Positions 15,339-26,072 of a DNA stretch of 34,282 nt are shown here, one piece after another. Source of the DNA: Candidatus Palauibacter rhopaloidicola (GTDB taxonomy: Bacteria; Gemmatimonadota; Gemmatimonadetes; Palauibacterales; Palauibacteraceae); assembly GCA_026914155.1 (NCBI GenBank), contig JAPPGH010000063.1:1-34282 (forward strand). The letters run 5' to 3'. A program made the translations under genes and the position numbers. Within the stretch, counting starts at the first letter, position 1. Each line of letters opens with the position of its first letter. Below the pieces are notes generated by a model. It searched no databases. It saw only the letters and a program-made list of their open reading frames with translations, and had not been told where the DNA came from.

Positions 15339-15697
15339 TCGATTCAGCCGTGCGCGCGAGCCCGGTCGCAATGTGCCTCGGCGGTCGTTTGCGGCGCTGA
15401 CCGGACGGGCCGCTGACCTCCGGGCACGTCGGACGAACTCGGAACCCGCTCCGAAGACCCTCTCGTACCGGGCAGCTTCGCCGACGGAGGGCACGGGCAA
15501 CCTTGATGCCCGTCGCGCCGCGCCCATGCAAACGGCAGCGTCGACGGTTCCCGCAAAATGCCCGCTATTCAACGCGGTTTCGCCGCTATTCGAGCCCGAC
15601 AGGCCCGATCACGGCCTTACGGCAAGAACGGCAGATCGTGCAGTCCCAGTTAGACTTAGACGATTTCTTGCCGCGATTCGCGTCTTCCGGGGGACGT
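15339..15697. other. End region of the island, next to the broken tRNA
   Basis: No confident gene. On the minus strand a frame ending with TAG at 15586-15588 codes YKRPPEDANRGKKSSKSNW and then a Cys-x2-Cys-x2-Cys motif (CTICRSCRK). It begins inside or upstream of the tRNA half, so it may be the tail of a gene split by integration. The stretch 15620-15673 contains an inverted repeat. Plausibly this is the attachment-site side of the element. Confidence 0.4.
15620..15673. repeat. Inverted repeat CGGCAAGAA / TTCTTGCCG near the island end
   Basis: Perfect 9-base arms at 15620-15628 and 15665-15673, separated by 36 bases, about 25 bases from the tRNA break. TTCTTGCC also occurs at 13-20 in the window. 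Integrase arm-type sites or a terminator-like stem for the small minus-strand frame are possible readings. Confidence 0.35.
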
Positions 15698-15737
15698 TTG
15701 TAAGGCAGGCGCTCTGAACCGGCTGAGCTATTCGCCC
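15698..15737 (-). tRNA. 5' half of tRNA-Val(TAC), broken after the anticodon loop
   Basis: Reading the minus strand: acceptor 5' strand GGGCGAA, TA, D-arm GCTC-AGCCGGTTCA-GAGC, G, anticodon stem CCTGC, and loop CTTACAA with anticodon TAC (Val). The 3' stem strand should be GCAGG, but the sequence continues ACGTCCCCCGG. No T-arm or acceptor 3' strand follows in the next 350 bases. The anticodon loop is a classic crossover point for tyrosine integrases, so this is probably one junction of the island, with a complete tRNA expected at the other end outside the window. Confidence 0.7.
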
Positions 15738-15792
15738 CGAATCGCCGCCAGCCGCGCAGACATGCGACGGGCCCTCCGTGGGCCGGGTCCTG

Positions 15793-16017
15793 CTAGCCGA
15801 GCTTGCGCCAGCCGAGGATCAGTCCGGCGGGCAGGAACACCGCATAGCCCAGGATGAGCAGGAGCGGCGCGGCCGTCACGGATCCACGGTCCAGCAGCAC
15901 GTACCCGGCGGCGATCGACGTGAGGCCGAGCGCGAACGCCGCGTAGTTGGCCACCCCGAACTGGAGGCCCCGGGCGGGAGCGTCCCCGCCCCGCCGGTCG
16001 CGTCTTCCCTGGTTCAT
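15793..16017 (-). CDS. Small two-helix membrane protein
   Basis: A 74-residue protein with a basic N-terminus (MNQGRRDRRGG) and two transmembrane segments (about 24-41 and 48-70), ending in GWRKLG. It looks like the small uncharacterised DUF3098-type inner-membrane proteins, but the match is only by layout. It is the last gene of the core convoy, 73 bases downstream of rluD and 55 bases from the tRNA fragment. No strong ribosome site is seen. Confidence 0.55.
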   Translation of the reverse strand: MNQGRRDRRGGDAPARGLQFGVANYAAFALGLTSIAAGYVLLDRGSVTAAPLLLILGYAVFLPAGLILGWRKLG

Positions 16018-16090
16018 GCGGGGACGCTAGACGTCCCTCCGACATGCGTCAACCGTTACGCGGGCGCGTCCGCGGCCCTTCGGGAGCGCC

Positions 16091-17083
16091 TCACGAGGTC
16101 GCGCGGGCCCATTCCACGGCCTCCAGGAGCGGCGGGGGCAGCGGCGAGGCGAACGACAGGGCCTCCCCGGTCCCGGGGTGCTCGAACGCGAGGTGTGCGG
16201 CGTGCAGGAAGAGGCGCCCGGCCCGCCGCCGGAGCGCCTCCGCCCAGCGCCCCCCCGCGCCGCCGAACCCCCGTTCCCAGTCGGGTCCGTAGATGGGGTC
16301 CGCGACGACCGGGTGTCCGAGCGATCCGAGGTGCACCCGAATCTGGTGCGTCCTCCCCGTGGCGAGCCGCACGGCGAGCAGTTCCGCGGCGTTCCAGCGT
16401 TCCAGGCGCTTGAAGTGCGTGACGGCGGGCCGGCCGGCTTCGTGCACCGCCATGCGCTTCCGGTCGCGCGGATCGCGCCCGATCGGGCGGTCCACCGTGA
16501 AGCGCTCCTCGTCGAGGTGTCCCCAGGCCGCGGCGACGTACCCGCGCTCGACCTCGCGGCGGCGGAGGGCCGCGGACAGCGCGCGATGCGCCCCGTCGCG
16601 GCGTGCGACGAGCATGAGCCCGCTCGTGTCCTTGTCCAGCCGGTGCACGATCCCGGGCCGGCGGTCACCCCCGATGCTCGACAGGCCGCCAAGGTGAAAC
16701 AGGAGGGCGTTCACCAGCGTGCCTTCCGGATGGCCGGGCGCGGGGTGGACGACGAGTCCGGCCGGCTTCTCGACCACCGCGAGGTCGTCGTCCGCGTATC
16801 GGATCTCCACCGGGATGTCTTCGGGTTCCAGCCGGGTGGAAACCGGCGGCGGCAGTTCGACCTCGATCCGATCTCCCGGCCGCGGCCGATACCGCTTCCG
16901 CACCGCCCGCCCGCCGACGGTCACCCGGCCGTCGGAGATGAGTTGCGCGACCCGAGCCCGGCTCAGGGACAGGCGTTCGGCCAACAGGCGGTCGATCCGG
17001 TCGAGCCCCGCGTCCCCGCCCTCGCCGATCTCGATGAGCCGCCGTTCGCCCGGGCCCTCCACGTCGGATTCGGGCGGATTCAC
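16091..17083 (-). CDS. rluD: Pseudouridine synthase, RluD family
   Basis: The 330-residue enzyme isomerises uridine to pseudouridine in RNA, in this subfamily usually 23S rRNA. An S4 RNA-binding domain (about 27-78; DRLLAERLSLSRARVAQLIS) precedes the catalytic domain with the signature HRLDKDTSGLMLVARR (catalytic Asp in RLDKDTSG). GRTHQIRVHL and the conserved C-terminal FLHAAHLAFEHP follow. The GTG start at 17083 lies one base after the lspA stop. The order lspA-rluD is the same as lspA-ylyB in Bacillus. The exact target uridines cannot be assigned from sequence. Confidence 0.92.
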   Translation of the reverse strand: MNPPESDVEGPGERRLIEIGEGGDAGLDRIDRLLAERLSLSRARVAQLISDGRVTVGGRAVRKRYRPRPGDRIEVELPPPVSTRLEPEDIPVEIRYADDDLAVVEKPAGLVVHPAPGHPEGTLVNALLFHLGGLSSIGGDRRPGIVHRLDKDTSGLMLVARRDGAHRALSAALRRREVERGYVAAAWGHLDEERFTVDRPIGRDPRDRKRMAVHEAGRPAVTHFKRLERWNAAELLAVRLATGRTHQIRVHLGSLGHPVVADPIYGPDWERGFGGAGGRWAEALRRRAGRLFLHAAHLAFEHPGTGEALSFASPLPPPLLEAVEWARATS

Positions 17084-17084
17084 T

Positions 17085-17675
17085 TCACTCGGGGGTCGCC
17101 TCCGCCGCCGCGGCCGCCATCTCCCTCTCGCGCCGGCCTTCGAGCCAGAACGAGATCAGCAACAGCACCGCACCGACCGTCACGGCGGAATCCGCGATGT
17201 TGAAGATGGGAAAACGGTGCGTACCGATGCCGAAGTCGAGGAAATCCACGACCCCTGCTTCCAGCCGGATCCGATCCCAGATGTTTCCGAGCGCGCCGGC
17301 GGAGACGAGCGAGATGGCGAGGATGCGCAGTCGGTCGGAGGACGCCGTGCCGCGGTAGAGGACGCCGAGCACGCCGAGCGCGATCAGGGAGAGGATGAGA
17401 AAGAAGATCCGCGAATGTTCGCCGATGTTGAGCCCGAAGGCGGCTCCGCGGTTGTGCGTGTAGGTGAAGCGGAAGAAATCGCCGATCACCGGCGTTCGCT
17501 CGTACAACTCGAACGTATTCATGACCCACGCCTTCGTCGCGATGTCCAGCGCGAGGATGACGACGATCGGAACGAGCGTCAGCCAGAGTCGGGCGGCGAG
17601 GTCGCCATTGCCCGGCAGCCCGGGCGACTCGTGTTCGGGGGTGGCGCCGTCCGCGCTTCCGGGAGCTTCAGGCAC
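17085..17675 (-). CDS. lspA: Lipoprotein signal peptidase II
   Basis: The 196-residue inner-membrane aspartyl protease cleaves signal peptides of diacylglyceryl-modified prolipoproteins. Family marks are LDIATKAWV, the THNRGAAFGL motif, SAGALGNIWDRI (first catalytic Asp), and FNIADSAVTVG (second catalytic Asp). Four transmembrane segments are visible. I start at the GTG at 17675, which overlaps the end of the dksA-like gene by eight bases and has AAGGAAGAG upstream. The longer frame only shadows that gene. An N-terminal extension of about 32 residues precedes the first membrane segment. Confidence 0.92.
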   Translation of the reverse strand: MPEAPGSADGATPEHESPGLPGNGDLAARLWLTLVPIVVILALDIATKAWVMNTFELYERTPVIGDFFRFTYTHNRGAAFGLNIGEHSRIFFLILSLIALGVLGVLYRGTASSDRLRILAISLVSAGALGNIWDRIRLEAGVVDFLDFGIGTHRFPIFNIADSAVTVGAVLLLISFWLEGRREREMAAAAAEATPE

Positions 17676-18045
17676 CGGTCTCTTCCTTTTCCTTGCATCG
17701 GATGCAGAGCCGCGCATGCGGGAGGGCGTCGAGGCGTTCGAAGTTGATCTCGTCGCCGCAGTGCTCACACGTCCCGAAATGCTCCGGGTTCCGGTAGAGC
17801 CGCCGCAGCGCCTCGTCGATGTGGTAGAGCAGCCGACCCTCCTTGCTCGCGAACAGGAACGCCTTCTCGCGCTCCATGGCGTCCGTACCCTGGTCCGCCA
17901 TGTGGAAGCTGTAGGCGGCCAGGTCGCTGTCCGCCCCCTGAAGGGAACTCGTGAACTCGTCGTCGTACTGGCCGAGCTCCCGAGTCGCGCGCGCCCGGGC
18001 CTCCAGCAGCCTCTTCTCGATGTGTTTCCGTTGTTCCGCGTTCAT
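17668..18045 (-). CDS. DksA/TraR-type zinc-finger protein
   Basis: The 125-residue product has an N-terminal coiled-coil region (about 1-75) and a C4 zinc finger near the end (CEHCGDEINFERLDALPHARLCIRC in two halves: CEHC and CIRC). DksA proteins enter the secondary channel of RNA polymerase and modulate initiation with ppGpp. Its length is close to YlyA of Bacillus, which sits in the same place between ileS and lspA. I give no symbol because dksA and yteA/ylyA types cannot be separated confidently here. It lies 11 bases after the ileS stop. Confidence 0.85.
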   Translation of the reverse strand: MNAEQRKHIEKRLLEARARATRELGQYDDEFTSSLQGADSDLAAYSFHMADQGTDAMEREKAFLFASKEGRLLYHIDEALRRLYRNPEHFGTCEHCGDEINFERLDALPHARLCIRCKEKEETGA

Positions 18046-18056
18046 CCTTCTCGGGC

Positions 18057-21284
<3,228 letters not shown>

Positions 21285-21361
21285 GGGGTACTCCGTCTGG
21301 TGATTCCTGGATGGCCGACGCAGTCGTCGGAACGGCGGGCGTACGCGGCCGGGCGCCGCGG

Positions 21362-22021
21362 TCAGGGCGACGCGGCGCCCGAACCGCCGACGTCGACCCG
21401 GCTAATCGATGGCGGCGGGGGGGGGGCATCCCCGGCCGGATCAGGAGCCCCCTCCCCGGCCGGATCGGGCGTCCCGTCCCTGGGCGGCTGGACCGTTTCG
21501 GAGCCTCCGCTCATCCCTCGCAGCCGCTCGATGAACCGGTCGAGATCGCTCGATCCATCCCCGAACCGTTCATCCTCGAAGTCGAGGTATTCGTCAAAGC
21601 GTTCAAACAGCTTTCGCAGGGAGGCGAGGAAGCGGCCCCGCGTCGCCTTCAGGTCTTCGACTTTCTCGTGGCACAGTTGGACGGCTCGCTCGGCGTCGGC
21701 GAGAACGGCGCCCGCGCGCATCTCCGCTTCGCGCACCCGCACCGCCGCGTCGCGCTCGGACTGCAGGCGCGCCTCTTCGCGCAACTCCTGTGCGGCCAGA
21801 AGCGCTTCGTTCAGGGCCCTCTCGCGAGCCCTGTAGCTCTCCAACTGGTGTTTCTGCTGCTCGATCCGGTCGCTGAGCACGACGTGCTCGCGCACGTAGC
21901 GTTCGAGGCAATCCGCCACGACCGCCAGGAACGCATCGACCTGCTGTGCGTCGTACCCTCGCACGGAACGCCTGAAATCGTCCTTCTTCTTGCGGACGTC
22001 GAGCGGCGTCAGGTCGATCAT
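21362..22021 (-). CDS. divIVA: DivIVA-domain protein
   Basis: The 219-residue product starts MIDLTPLDVRKKKDDFRRSV and RGYDAQQVDAFL, the membrane-curvature-sensing N-terminal DivIVA domain. A long coiled coil follows (about 35-165, rich in Glu/Arg/Ala/Leu), then a Pro/Gly-rich disordered tail. DivIVA/GpsB-like proteins localise to septa or poles and organise division and cell-wall synthesis. The ATG at 22021 overlaps the yggS stop by four bases. The order yggS-divIVA-ileS is that of the Bacillus ylmE-to-ileS region, though sepF, ylmG and ylmH are absent here. Confidence 0.88.
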   Translation of the reverse strand: MIDLTPLDVRKKKDDFRRSVRGYDAQQVDAFLAVVADCLERYVREHVVLSDRIEQQKHQLESYRARERALNEALLAAQELREEARLQSERDAAVRVREAEMRAGAVLADAERAVQLCHEKVEDLKATRGRFLASLRKLFERFDEYLDFEDERFGDGSSDLDRFIERLRGMSGGSETVQPPRDGTPDPAGEGAPDPAGDAPPPPPSISRVDVGGSGAASP

Positions 22022-22716
22022 CTTTCCCCCAGTAGCACCGTGCCGAGCCGCACCCGCGTGCTCCCCTCCTCGATCGCGATCTCGAAATCGTTGCTCATTC
22101 CCATCGAGAGCACCCGGCCCTCGAAGTCCGGAATCTCCGCCCGGCAGCGCTCCAGCAACCGCGCGGCGCCGCGAAACGCGGGCCGGACCACCGTGTCGTC
22201 CGCCGTAAACGGCGCCATCGTCATCAGTCCGGCCACGCGCAGACCGGGCAGCTCGCAGATCTCGGCCACGGCGTCGAGCGCCACGTCCGGGTCCAGACCG
22301 GCCTTCGCCGTCTCCCCCGACGTGTTCACCTGCACGAGCACCTCGACCGGTTCGTACCGCTCCTCTCCGATGATCCGGCTCAGCGTGCCGGCGAGCCGCA
22401 CGCTGTCCACGGACTCCACGACGTCGAACAGCCGGACCGCGCGTCGCGCCTTGTTGCGCTGCAGCCGTCCGATCAGGTGCCACGCGACCCCGGGCGTCGG
22501 CCCCAGCTCCGACCGCTTCGTCTCGGCCTCCGGCACCCGGTTTTCGCCGATCCGGCCCACGCCCAGGGCCTTCACGATCTCGATGCTCCGGGCGGGATGT
22601 CCCTTCGTCACTGGAAGGATCTCGACGTCGCTCGTGCGCCGTCCGGCCCGCCTCGCCGCCTCCTCGATGCGCTCGGTCACCCTGGCCAGCCGGGCCTCGA
22701 CCTGATCTTTCGTCAC
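22018..22716 (-). CDS. yggS: Pyridoxal-phosphate homeostasis protein, YggS family
   Basis: The 232-residue protein is of standard length for YggS/PROSC/YlmE. These are single-domain PLP-binding TIM barrels that buffer pyridoxal phosphate and affect amino-acid pools; no catalytic reaction is established. Visible marks are ILPVTKGH with the PLP lysine, GENRVPEAETK, WHLIGRLQRNKAR, VLVQVNTSGETAKAGL, and near the C-terminus LSMGMSNDFEIAIEEGSTRV, then RLGTVLLGER. It is transcribed into divIVA with a four-base overlap. A GC-rich gap and the tonB terminator lie upstream, so a promoter probably sits around 22720-22780. Confidence 0.93.
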   Translation of the reverse strand: MTKDQVEARLARVTERIEEAARRAGRRTSDVEILPVTKGHPARSIEIVKALGVGRIGENRVPEAETKRSELGPTPGVAWHLIGRLQRNKARRAVRLFDVVESVDSVRLAGTLSRIIGEERYEPVEVLVQVNTSGETAKAGLDPDVALDAVAEICELPGLRVAGLMTMAPFTADDTVVRPAFRGAARLLERCRAEIPDFEGRVLSMGMSNDFEIAIEEGSTRVRLGTVLLGER

Positions 22717-22788
22717 GCGGCACAGTCTACGAACCCGCGCCCGGCGATGCGAGCCGTCCGCCGGGGTCCGGCGGCGCTCGACGGACCG

Positions 22789-22832
22789 AAAAAAAAGAGC
22801 GCCCGGCGTCGCTTTGGCGTCGCCGGGCGCTC
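22789..22832 (-). terminator. Intrinsic terminator after tonB
   Basis: On the minus strand a stem with perfect 12-base arms (GAGCGCCCGGCG / CGCCGGGCGCTC, 22797-22832, 12-base loop) is followed directly by eight T (22789-22796). It lies 26 bases past the tonB stop and should end the exbB-exbD-exbD-tonB transcript. Confidence 0.92.
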
Positions 22833-22858
22833 GCGGCTGCTTCAGGTCCGTGGGACGG

Positions 22859-23518
22859 TCAGATCACCTGGAACGTCACCCACTGGGAGACCCACACCGC
22901 CGTGACCTTGTCGCGGTTCTTTGCGGGCGTAAACCTCATCTCCTGCACGACCTTCCCCGCGGCCTCGTCGAGCAGGGCGTTGTCGGAGGAGGTCCTCACC
23001 TCGAAGTTCTCGACGGCGCCGCCCTCAGTCACGTAGAGCCAGAGTTCGACACGGCCGCCGATGCCGGCGTCCTTCAGCGTGCGGGGATACTCCCGCTCCA
23101 GAACCTGCTGAATCTCGCCCCCGTTCAGCAGCACGGGAGGCGTGTCATAGGCGATGAAGGACGGCCGGTCCGCCGGGCTCCCGGTCTCGGGAGGCGGGGG
23201 CAGGGCGTTATCCGTCGTGAACGACTCGAAGGTCGTTTCCGCGATCGTGATGTCCTCGGAGATGTCGACGGAAGCGACCCGCGGCGTGGCCGGACGGGCG
23301 ATCTGCTCCGGCGGCGGCGGGATCTTCACCTCGGGCGGCAGCGCCACCGCTTCGATTTCATCGACCACCACGCCGAGATCCGCGGCCTCGAACGGGCGGA
23401 CGAGGACGAACAGCCCGAAGTGCAGCGTGACGGCGACCATGAGGCCGATCTGCGTCCAGTTGGTGCTCGCTCGCTTGAACTGATCGTTCGCGGTGAGCCG
23501 AATGCCGGTCTCTTCCAT
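22859..23518 (-). CDS. tonB: TonB-family energy-transducing protein
   Basis: The 219-residue protein has a single N-terminal membrane anchor (about 24-41, IGLMVAVTLHFGLFVLV) and a periplasmic Pro-rich region (LPPEVKIPPPPEQIARPATP). Its C-terminal TonB domain is about 125-219 (YPRTLKDAGIGGRVELWLYV ... VVQEMRFTPAKNRDKVTAVW). TonB transmits proton-motive-force energy from ExbB-ExbD to outer-membrane receptors. It is the last gene of an exbB-exbD-exbD-tonB run and is followed by a strong terminator. Its presence is good evidence for an outer membrane. Confidence 0.9.
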   Translation of the reverse strand: MEETGIRLTANDQFKRASTNWTQIGLMVAVTLHFGLFVLVRPFEAADLGVVVDEIEAVALPPEVKIPPPPEQIARPATPRVASVDISEDITIAETTFESFTTDNALPPPPETGSPADRPSFIAYDTPPVLLNGGEIQQVLEREYPRTLKDAGIGGRVELWLYVTEGGAVENFEVRTSSDNALLDEAAGKVVQEMRFTPAKNRDKVTAVWVSQWVTFQVI

Positions 23519-23557
23519 CGTTTCTCTCCCGGTCTCCAGAAACCCGTCGTGTGTCTG

Positions 23558-24004
23558 CTAGCGCCGAGCCCGCATCGCGCGCTGCTCGAGTCGCGTGGCG
23601 AAGGTGACGCGAACCGCGCCGGACGCCTGCAGTTCTTCCGTTATCGTATTGATCTGCTGATAAGGCACCTCGGAGTCGCCCCGAATCGCGACCACGAGTT
23701 CCCGGTTTTCCGCGTAGATGGGCCGGACCGTTTCCGAGATGTCCTCGAACGGCGTCAGCACGTCGTTGATCCAGACCGAACCGTCGCGCTGGACCCAGAG
23801 ATGGAGGATGTTCTGCCGCTTTTCGTCGATCTTCTCGGTGGCTTCGGCGGTCGTCCACTCGATCTGCCGGTTCCGGTCCTTCCGGAAGACGGTGGTCACC
23901 ATGAAGAAGATGAGCAGGAGAAACGCGATGTCGGCCATGGATGAGGTGGGGATCGACCCGTCCGACCCGGACTTTTTCTTGAAGCCGCTGTCCTTGATGG
24001 CCAT
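23558..24004 (-). CDS. exbD: ExbD/TolR-family biopolymer transporter (second copy)
   Basis: The 148-residue protein has a cytoplasmic N-terminus rich in Lys/Ser, then IPTSSMADIAFLLLIFFMVT, the single transmembrane helix with the conserved proton-carrying Asp of ExbD/TolR. A periplasmic domain follows. The ATG directly follows the stop of the first exbD (TAGATG). The two neighbours share the PTSSMADIAFLLL segment but differ in their periplasmic domains, which suggests a mixed ExbD dimer or two specialised subunits. Confidence 0.88.
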   Translation of the reverse strand: MAIKDSGFKKKSGSDGSIPTSSMADIAFLLLIFFMVTTVFRKDRNRQIEWTTAEATEKIDEKRQNILHLWVQRDGSVWINDVLTPFEDISETVRPIYAENRELVVAIRGDSEVPYQQINTITEELQASGAVRVTFATRLEQRAMRARR

Positions 24005-24427
24005 CTAGTTCTCCATCTCCTGTAGCGAGATTCGCTCGGCGCCGGCCAGCTTCACCTCATCGAGCACGTTCACCATGTGACGGTAGGGCGCGTTGGGGTG
24101 GGTCTGAATGGCGGCGATCAGATTCTCGTTGCCCGCCAGTTCGGTGCGCAGGATGTTCGCCACCTGCGTATGCGCCACGACCTGTTCCTGCTCGCTCTCG
24201 CCCCGGCGCACGATGACGCGGCCGTCCGGCTGCACGATGAAGAAGATCAGGTTCCTTCCCGACACATCCTGCTCCTCGGCCTGCTCCGGGAGCACGATCG
24301 GCAGTCCCCGTTCCTCGTTGAACACCGTCGTCGTGAGGAAGAAGACCAGGAGGAGGAACGCGATGTCCGCCATCGAAGAGGTCGGGATCTCGTCCGACAC
24401 CTTCTGCTTGCGCTTCATGATCGCCAT
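24005..24427 (-). CDS. exbD: ExbD/TolR-family biopolymer transporter (first copy)
   Basis: The product (140 residues) starts MAIMKRKQKVSDEIPTSSMA, followed by DIAFLLLVFFLTTTVF with the conserved membrane Asp. The periplasmic part (about 45-140) ends with LDEVKLAGAERISLQEMEN. With ExbB it forms the proton-driven motor that powers TonB. It lies 60 bases downstream of exbB and abuts the second exbD. Tandem exbD genes are common in Bacteroidota and Gemmatimonadota-type operons. Confidence 0.9.
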   Translation of the reverse strand: MAIMKRKQKVSDEIPTSSMADIAFLLLVFFLTTTVFNEERGLPIVLPEQAEEQDVSGRNLIFFIVQPDGRVIVRRGESEQEQVVAHTQVANILRTELAGNENLIAAIQTHPNAPYRHMVNVLDEVKLAGAERISLQEMEN

Positions 24428-24487
24428 TGTGGACTTCTTTCTCCGTTTGCCTTCCGGGGTGCGATCCGGGGCTCGTCGGCTCGCCGC

Positions 24488-25144
24488 CTACGCGCGCCGG
24501 TCCTCGAGATCCCAGATCAGCCCGAGCACCTCCTGCGCCCCCTCCTCCATGTCGAGGATGAGACGATCGATGCGGGTGACGAAAAAGTTGTAGCCGATGT
24601 TGACGGGGATCGCGATCGAGAGTCCGGTGGCGGTCGTGATGAGCGCCACCTTGATCCCGCCGGCGACGAGACCCGGCTCCACCTGTCCGGCGATCTCGAT
24701 GGCCTGGAAGGCGAGGATCATCCCGATCACGGTGCCGAGGAAGCCCAGCATGGGGGCGACGTTGGCGATCGTGCCCAGGACCGTCAGGCCGCGCTCGAGG
24801 AAATCGAGTTCGATCACGCCCGTCGTGGCGATCGCCTTCTGGATGTCCTTCCCGTCGGATTGGGCCTCGCTGCCGCGGTCGCGGAGCCGGCGCAGGCCGG
24901 CGAGGAGGATCGCGGCGACGGGTCCCCGGGTCTCTTCCGCCGTCGTGATCGCTTCACCGAGGCGACCGCTCACCCCGAGATCCTCGATCTCGTTGAGCAG
25001 TTTCCTGGAGTCGCGGTGGGCAATCCAGAGGGTCCACGCCTTGGCCAGCATCACGCCGATCGCGATCAGCGAGCAGAGGACAAGGGGGTACATCATGAAC
25101 CCGCCATCGGTGAACAGCGTCAGCAACTCGTACTGATTGCCCAT
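24488..25144 (-). CDS. exbB: ExbB/TolQ/MotA-family proton channel
   Basis: The protein (218 residues) has the three transmembrane segments of the family: about 15-37 (MMYPLVLCSLIAIGVMLAKA), about 115-140 and about 155-180. The second and third contain the signature GLTVLGTIANVAPMLGFLGT and KVALITTATGLSIAIPVNI. ExbB pentamers surround ExbD and conduct protons to energise TonB. I start at the ATG at 25144 (MGNQYELLTLF); the longer open frame runs into the intergenic space before cdaA. It heads the exbB-exbD-exbD-tonB unit. Confidence 0.9.
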   Translation of the reverse strand: MGNQYELLTLFTDGGFMMYPLVLCSLIAIGVMLAKAWTLWIAHRDSRKLLNEIEDLGVSGRLGEAITTAEETRGPVAAILLAGLRRLRDRGSEAQSDGKDIQKAIATTGVIELDFLERGLTVLGTIANVAPMLGFLGTVIGMILAFQAIEIAGQVEPGLVAGGIKVALITTATGLSIAIPVNIGYNFFVTRIDRLILDMEEGAQEVLGLIWDLEDRRA

Positions 25145-25202
25145 ATCGCCTGCCCGTGAGGGATTTGTCGCCCGGTCCCGGTCTGATCGTAACTCGCAAA
25201 GT

Positions 25203-26072
25203 TTAGGGGACCGACGGGGCCTCGTCAAACCGCTTGGGCCCGTCCGGCCGATCCGCCGACTCCGCGTCGAGATCGGCGCCGGGGCGGCTCAGTTCCGGCG
25301 CCGGGACGTCCGCGGCCAGGTGGTCCCGGAGTTGCTGCGACGACAGGTTCCGGCGCAGGACGCCGCGGCGGGCGAGAGAAATCTGACTCGTCTCCTCGGA
25401 CACCACCACGACGTACGCGTCGGTCTCTTCCGAGAGGCCGAGCGTAGCCCGGTGCCGCGTTCCCAGCGTCCGGTCGCTGAGAGGGTACTGGGTGAGGGGC
25501 AGATGAACGCCGGCGGCCACGATCTGCCCGTCGCGCACGACGACCGCCCCATCGTGGAGGGGCGACTTGGGCGTGAACAGCGACACGAGCAGGCTGGACG
25601 ACACGTCGGCCCGCAGGCGCGTCCCCGTCTTGTCGATGTACTCTTCGAGTGACAGTTCGCGTTCGATCGCGATGATCGCCCCCGTCCGGGTGCGGGACAG
25701 CTCGGCCGCCGCTTTCGCGATTTCGTCCGCGACCGCCGCGCTACGCTCCTCCAGCCGGGTCAGCGCGCTCAGCACTCGGCTGCGGCCGATCCGGGCGAGC
25801 GCACTCCGCAGCTCGGGGTGAAAGACGACGATGAGCGCGAAGGCGCCGTAGGTGAAGGCCTGCGAGAGGATCGACCGGATGAGGTCGAGGCTGAGCCATC
25901 CCGCCGCGGCGTACACGGCGACGAGGAGGACGAGGCCGAACAGCATCTGGAACGCCCGCGTGCCCGACCACAGGATGAGCACCCGGTAGATGAGGACCGC
26001 GACGACGGTGATCTCGAAGACGTCCAGAAGATCGATCTGAAGCAGGCCCACGTAGTTCAGGAGGGCGCCCAT
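25203..26072 (-). CDS. cdaA: Diadenylate cyclase (c-di-AMP synthase), CdaA type
   Basis: The 289-residue protein has three N-terminal transmembrane segments (about 18-95) and a DAC domain with the catalytic motifs HDGAVVV and GTRHRAT. It condenses two ATP to c-di-AMP, a second messenger for potassium and cell-wall homeostasis. The C-terminus ends in a polar, probably disordered tail (about 255-289). The ATG at 26072 shares one base with the folP stop, so translation is coupled. In Firmicutes cdaA sits with cdaR and glmM; here no cdaR is adjacent. Confidence 0.92.
   Translation of the reverse strand: MGALLNYVGLLQIDLLDVFEITVVAVLIYRVLILWSGTRAFQMLFGLVLLVAVYAAAGWLSLDLIRSILSQAFTYGAFALIVVFHPELRSALARIGRSRVLSALTRLEERSAAVADEIAKAAAELSRTRTGAIIAIERELSLEEYIDKTGTRLRADVSSSLLVSLFTPKSPLHDGAVVVRDGQIVAAGVHLPLTQYPLSDRTLGTRHRATLGLSEETDAYVVVVSEETSQISLARRGVLRRNLSSQQLRDHLAADVPAPELSRPGADLDAESADRPDGPKRFDEAPSVP

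Noticed and set aside
9300..15700. Integrase gene for the island
   Set aside because: I looked for a tyrosine or serine recombinase next to the broken tRNA and found none in the window; it may lie to the left or be lost.
15350..15737. Group I intron interrupting tRNA-Val in the anticodon loop
   Set aside because: The break is at the usual intron position, but no 3' exon (GCAGG stem strand, GGTTCGA T-arm, TTCGCCC) appears in the next 350 bases and no intron core was seen.
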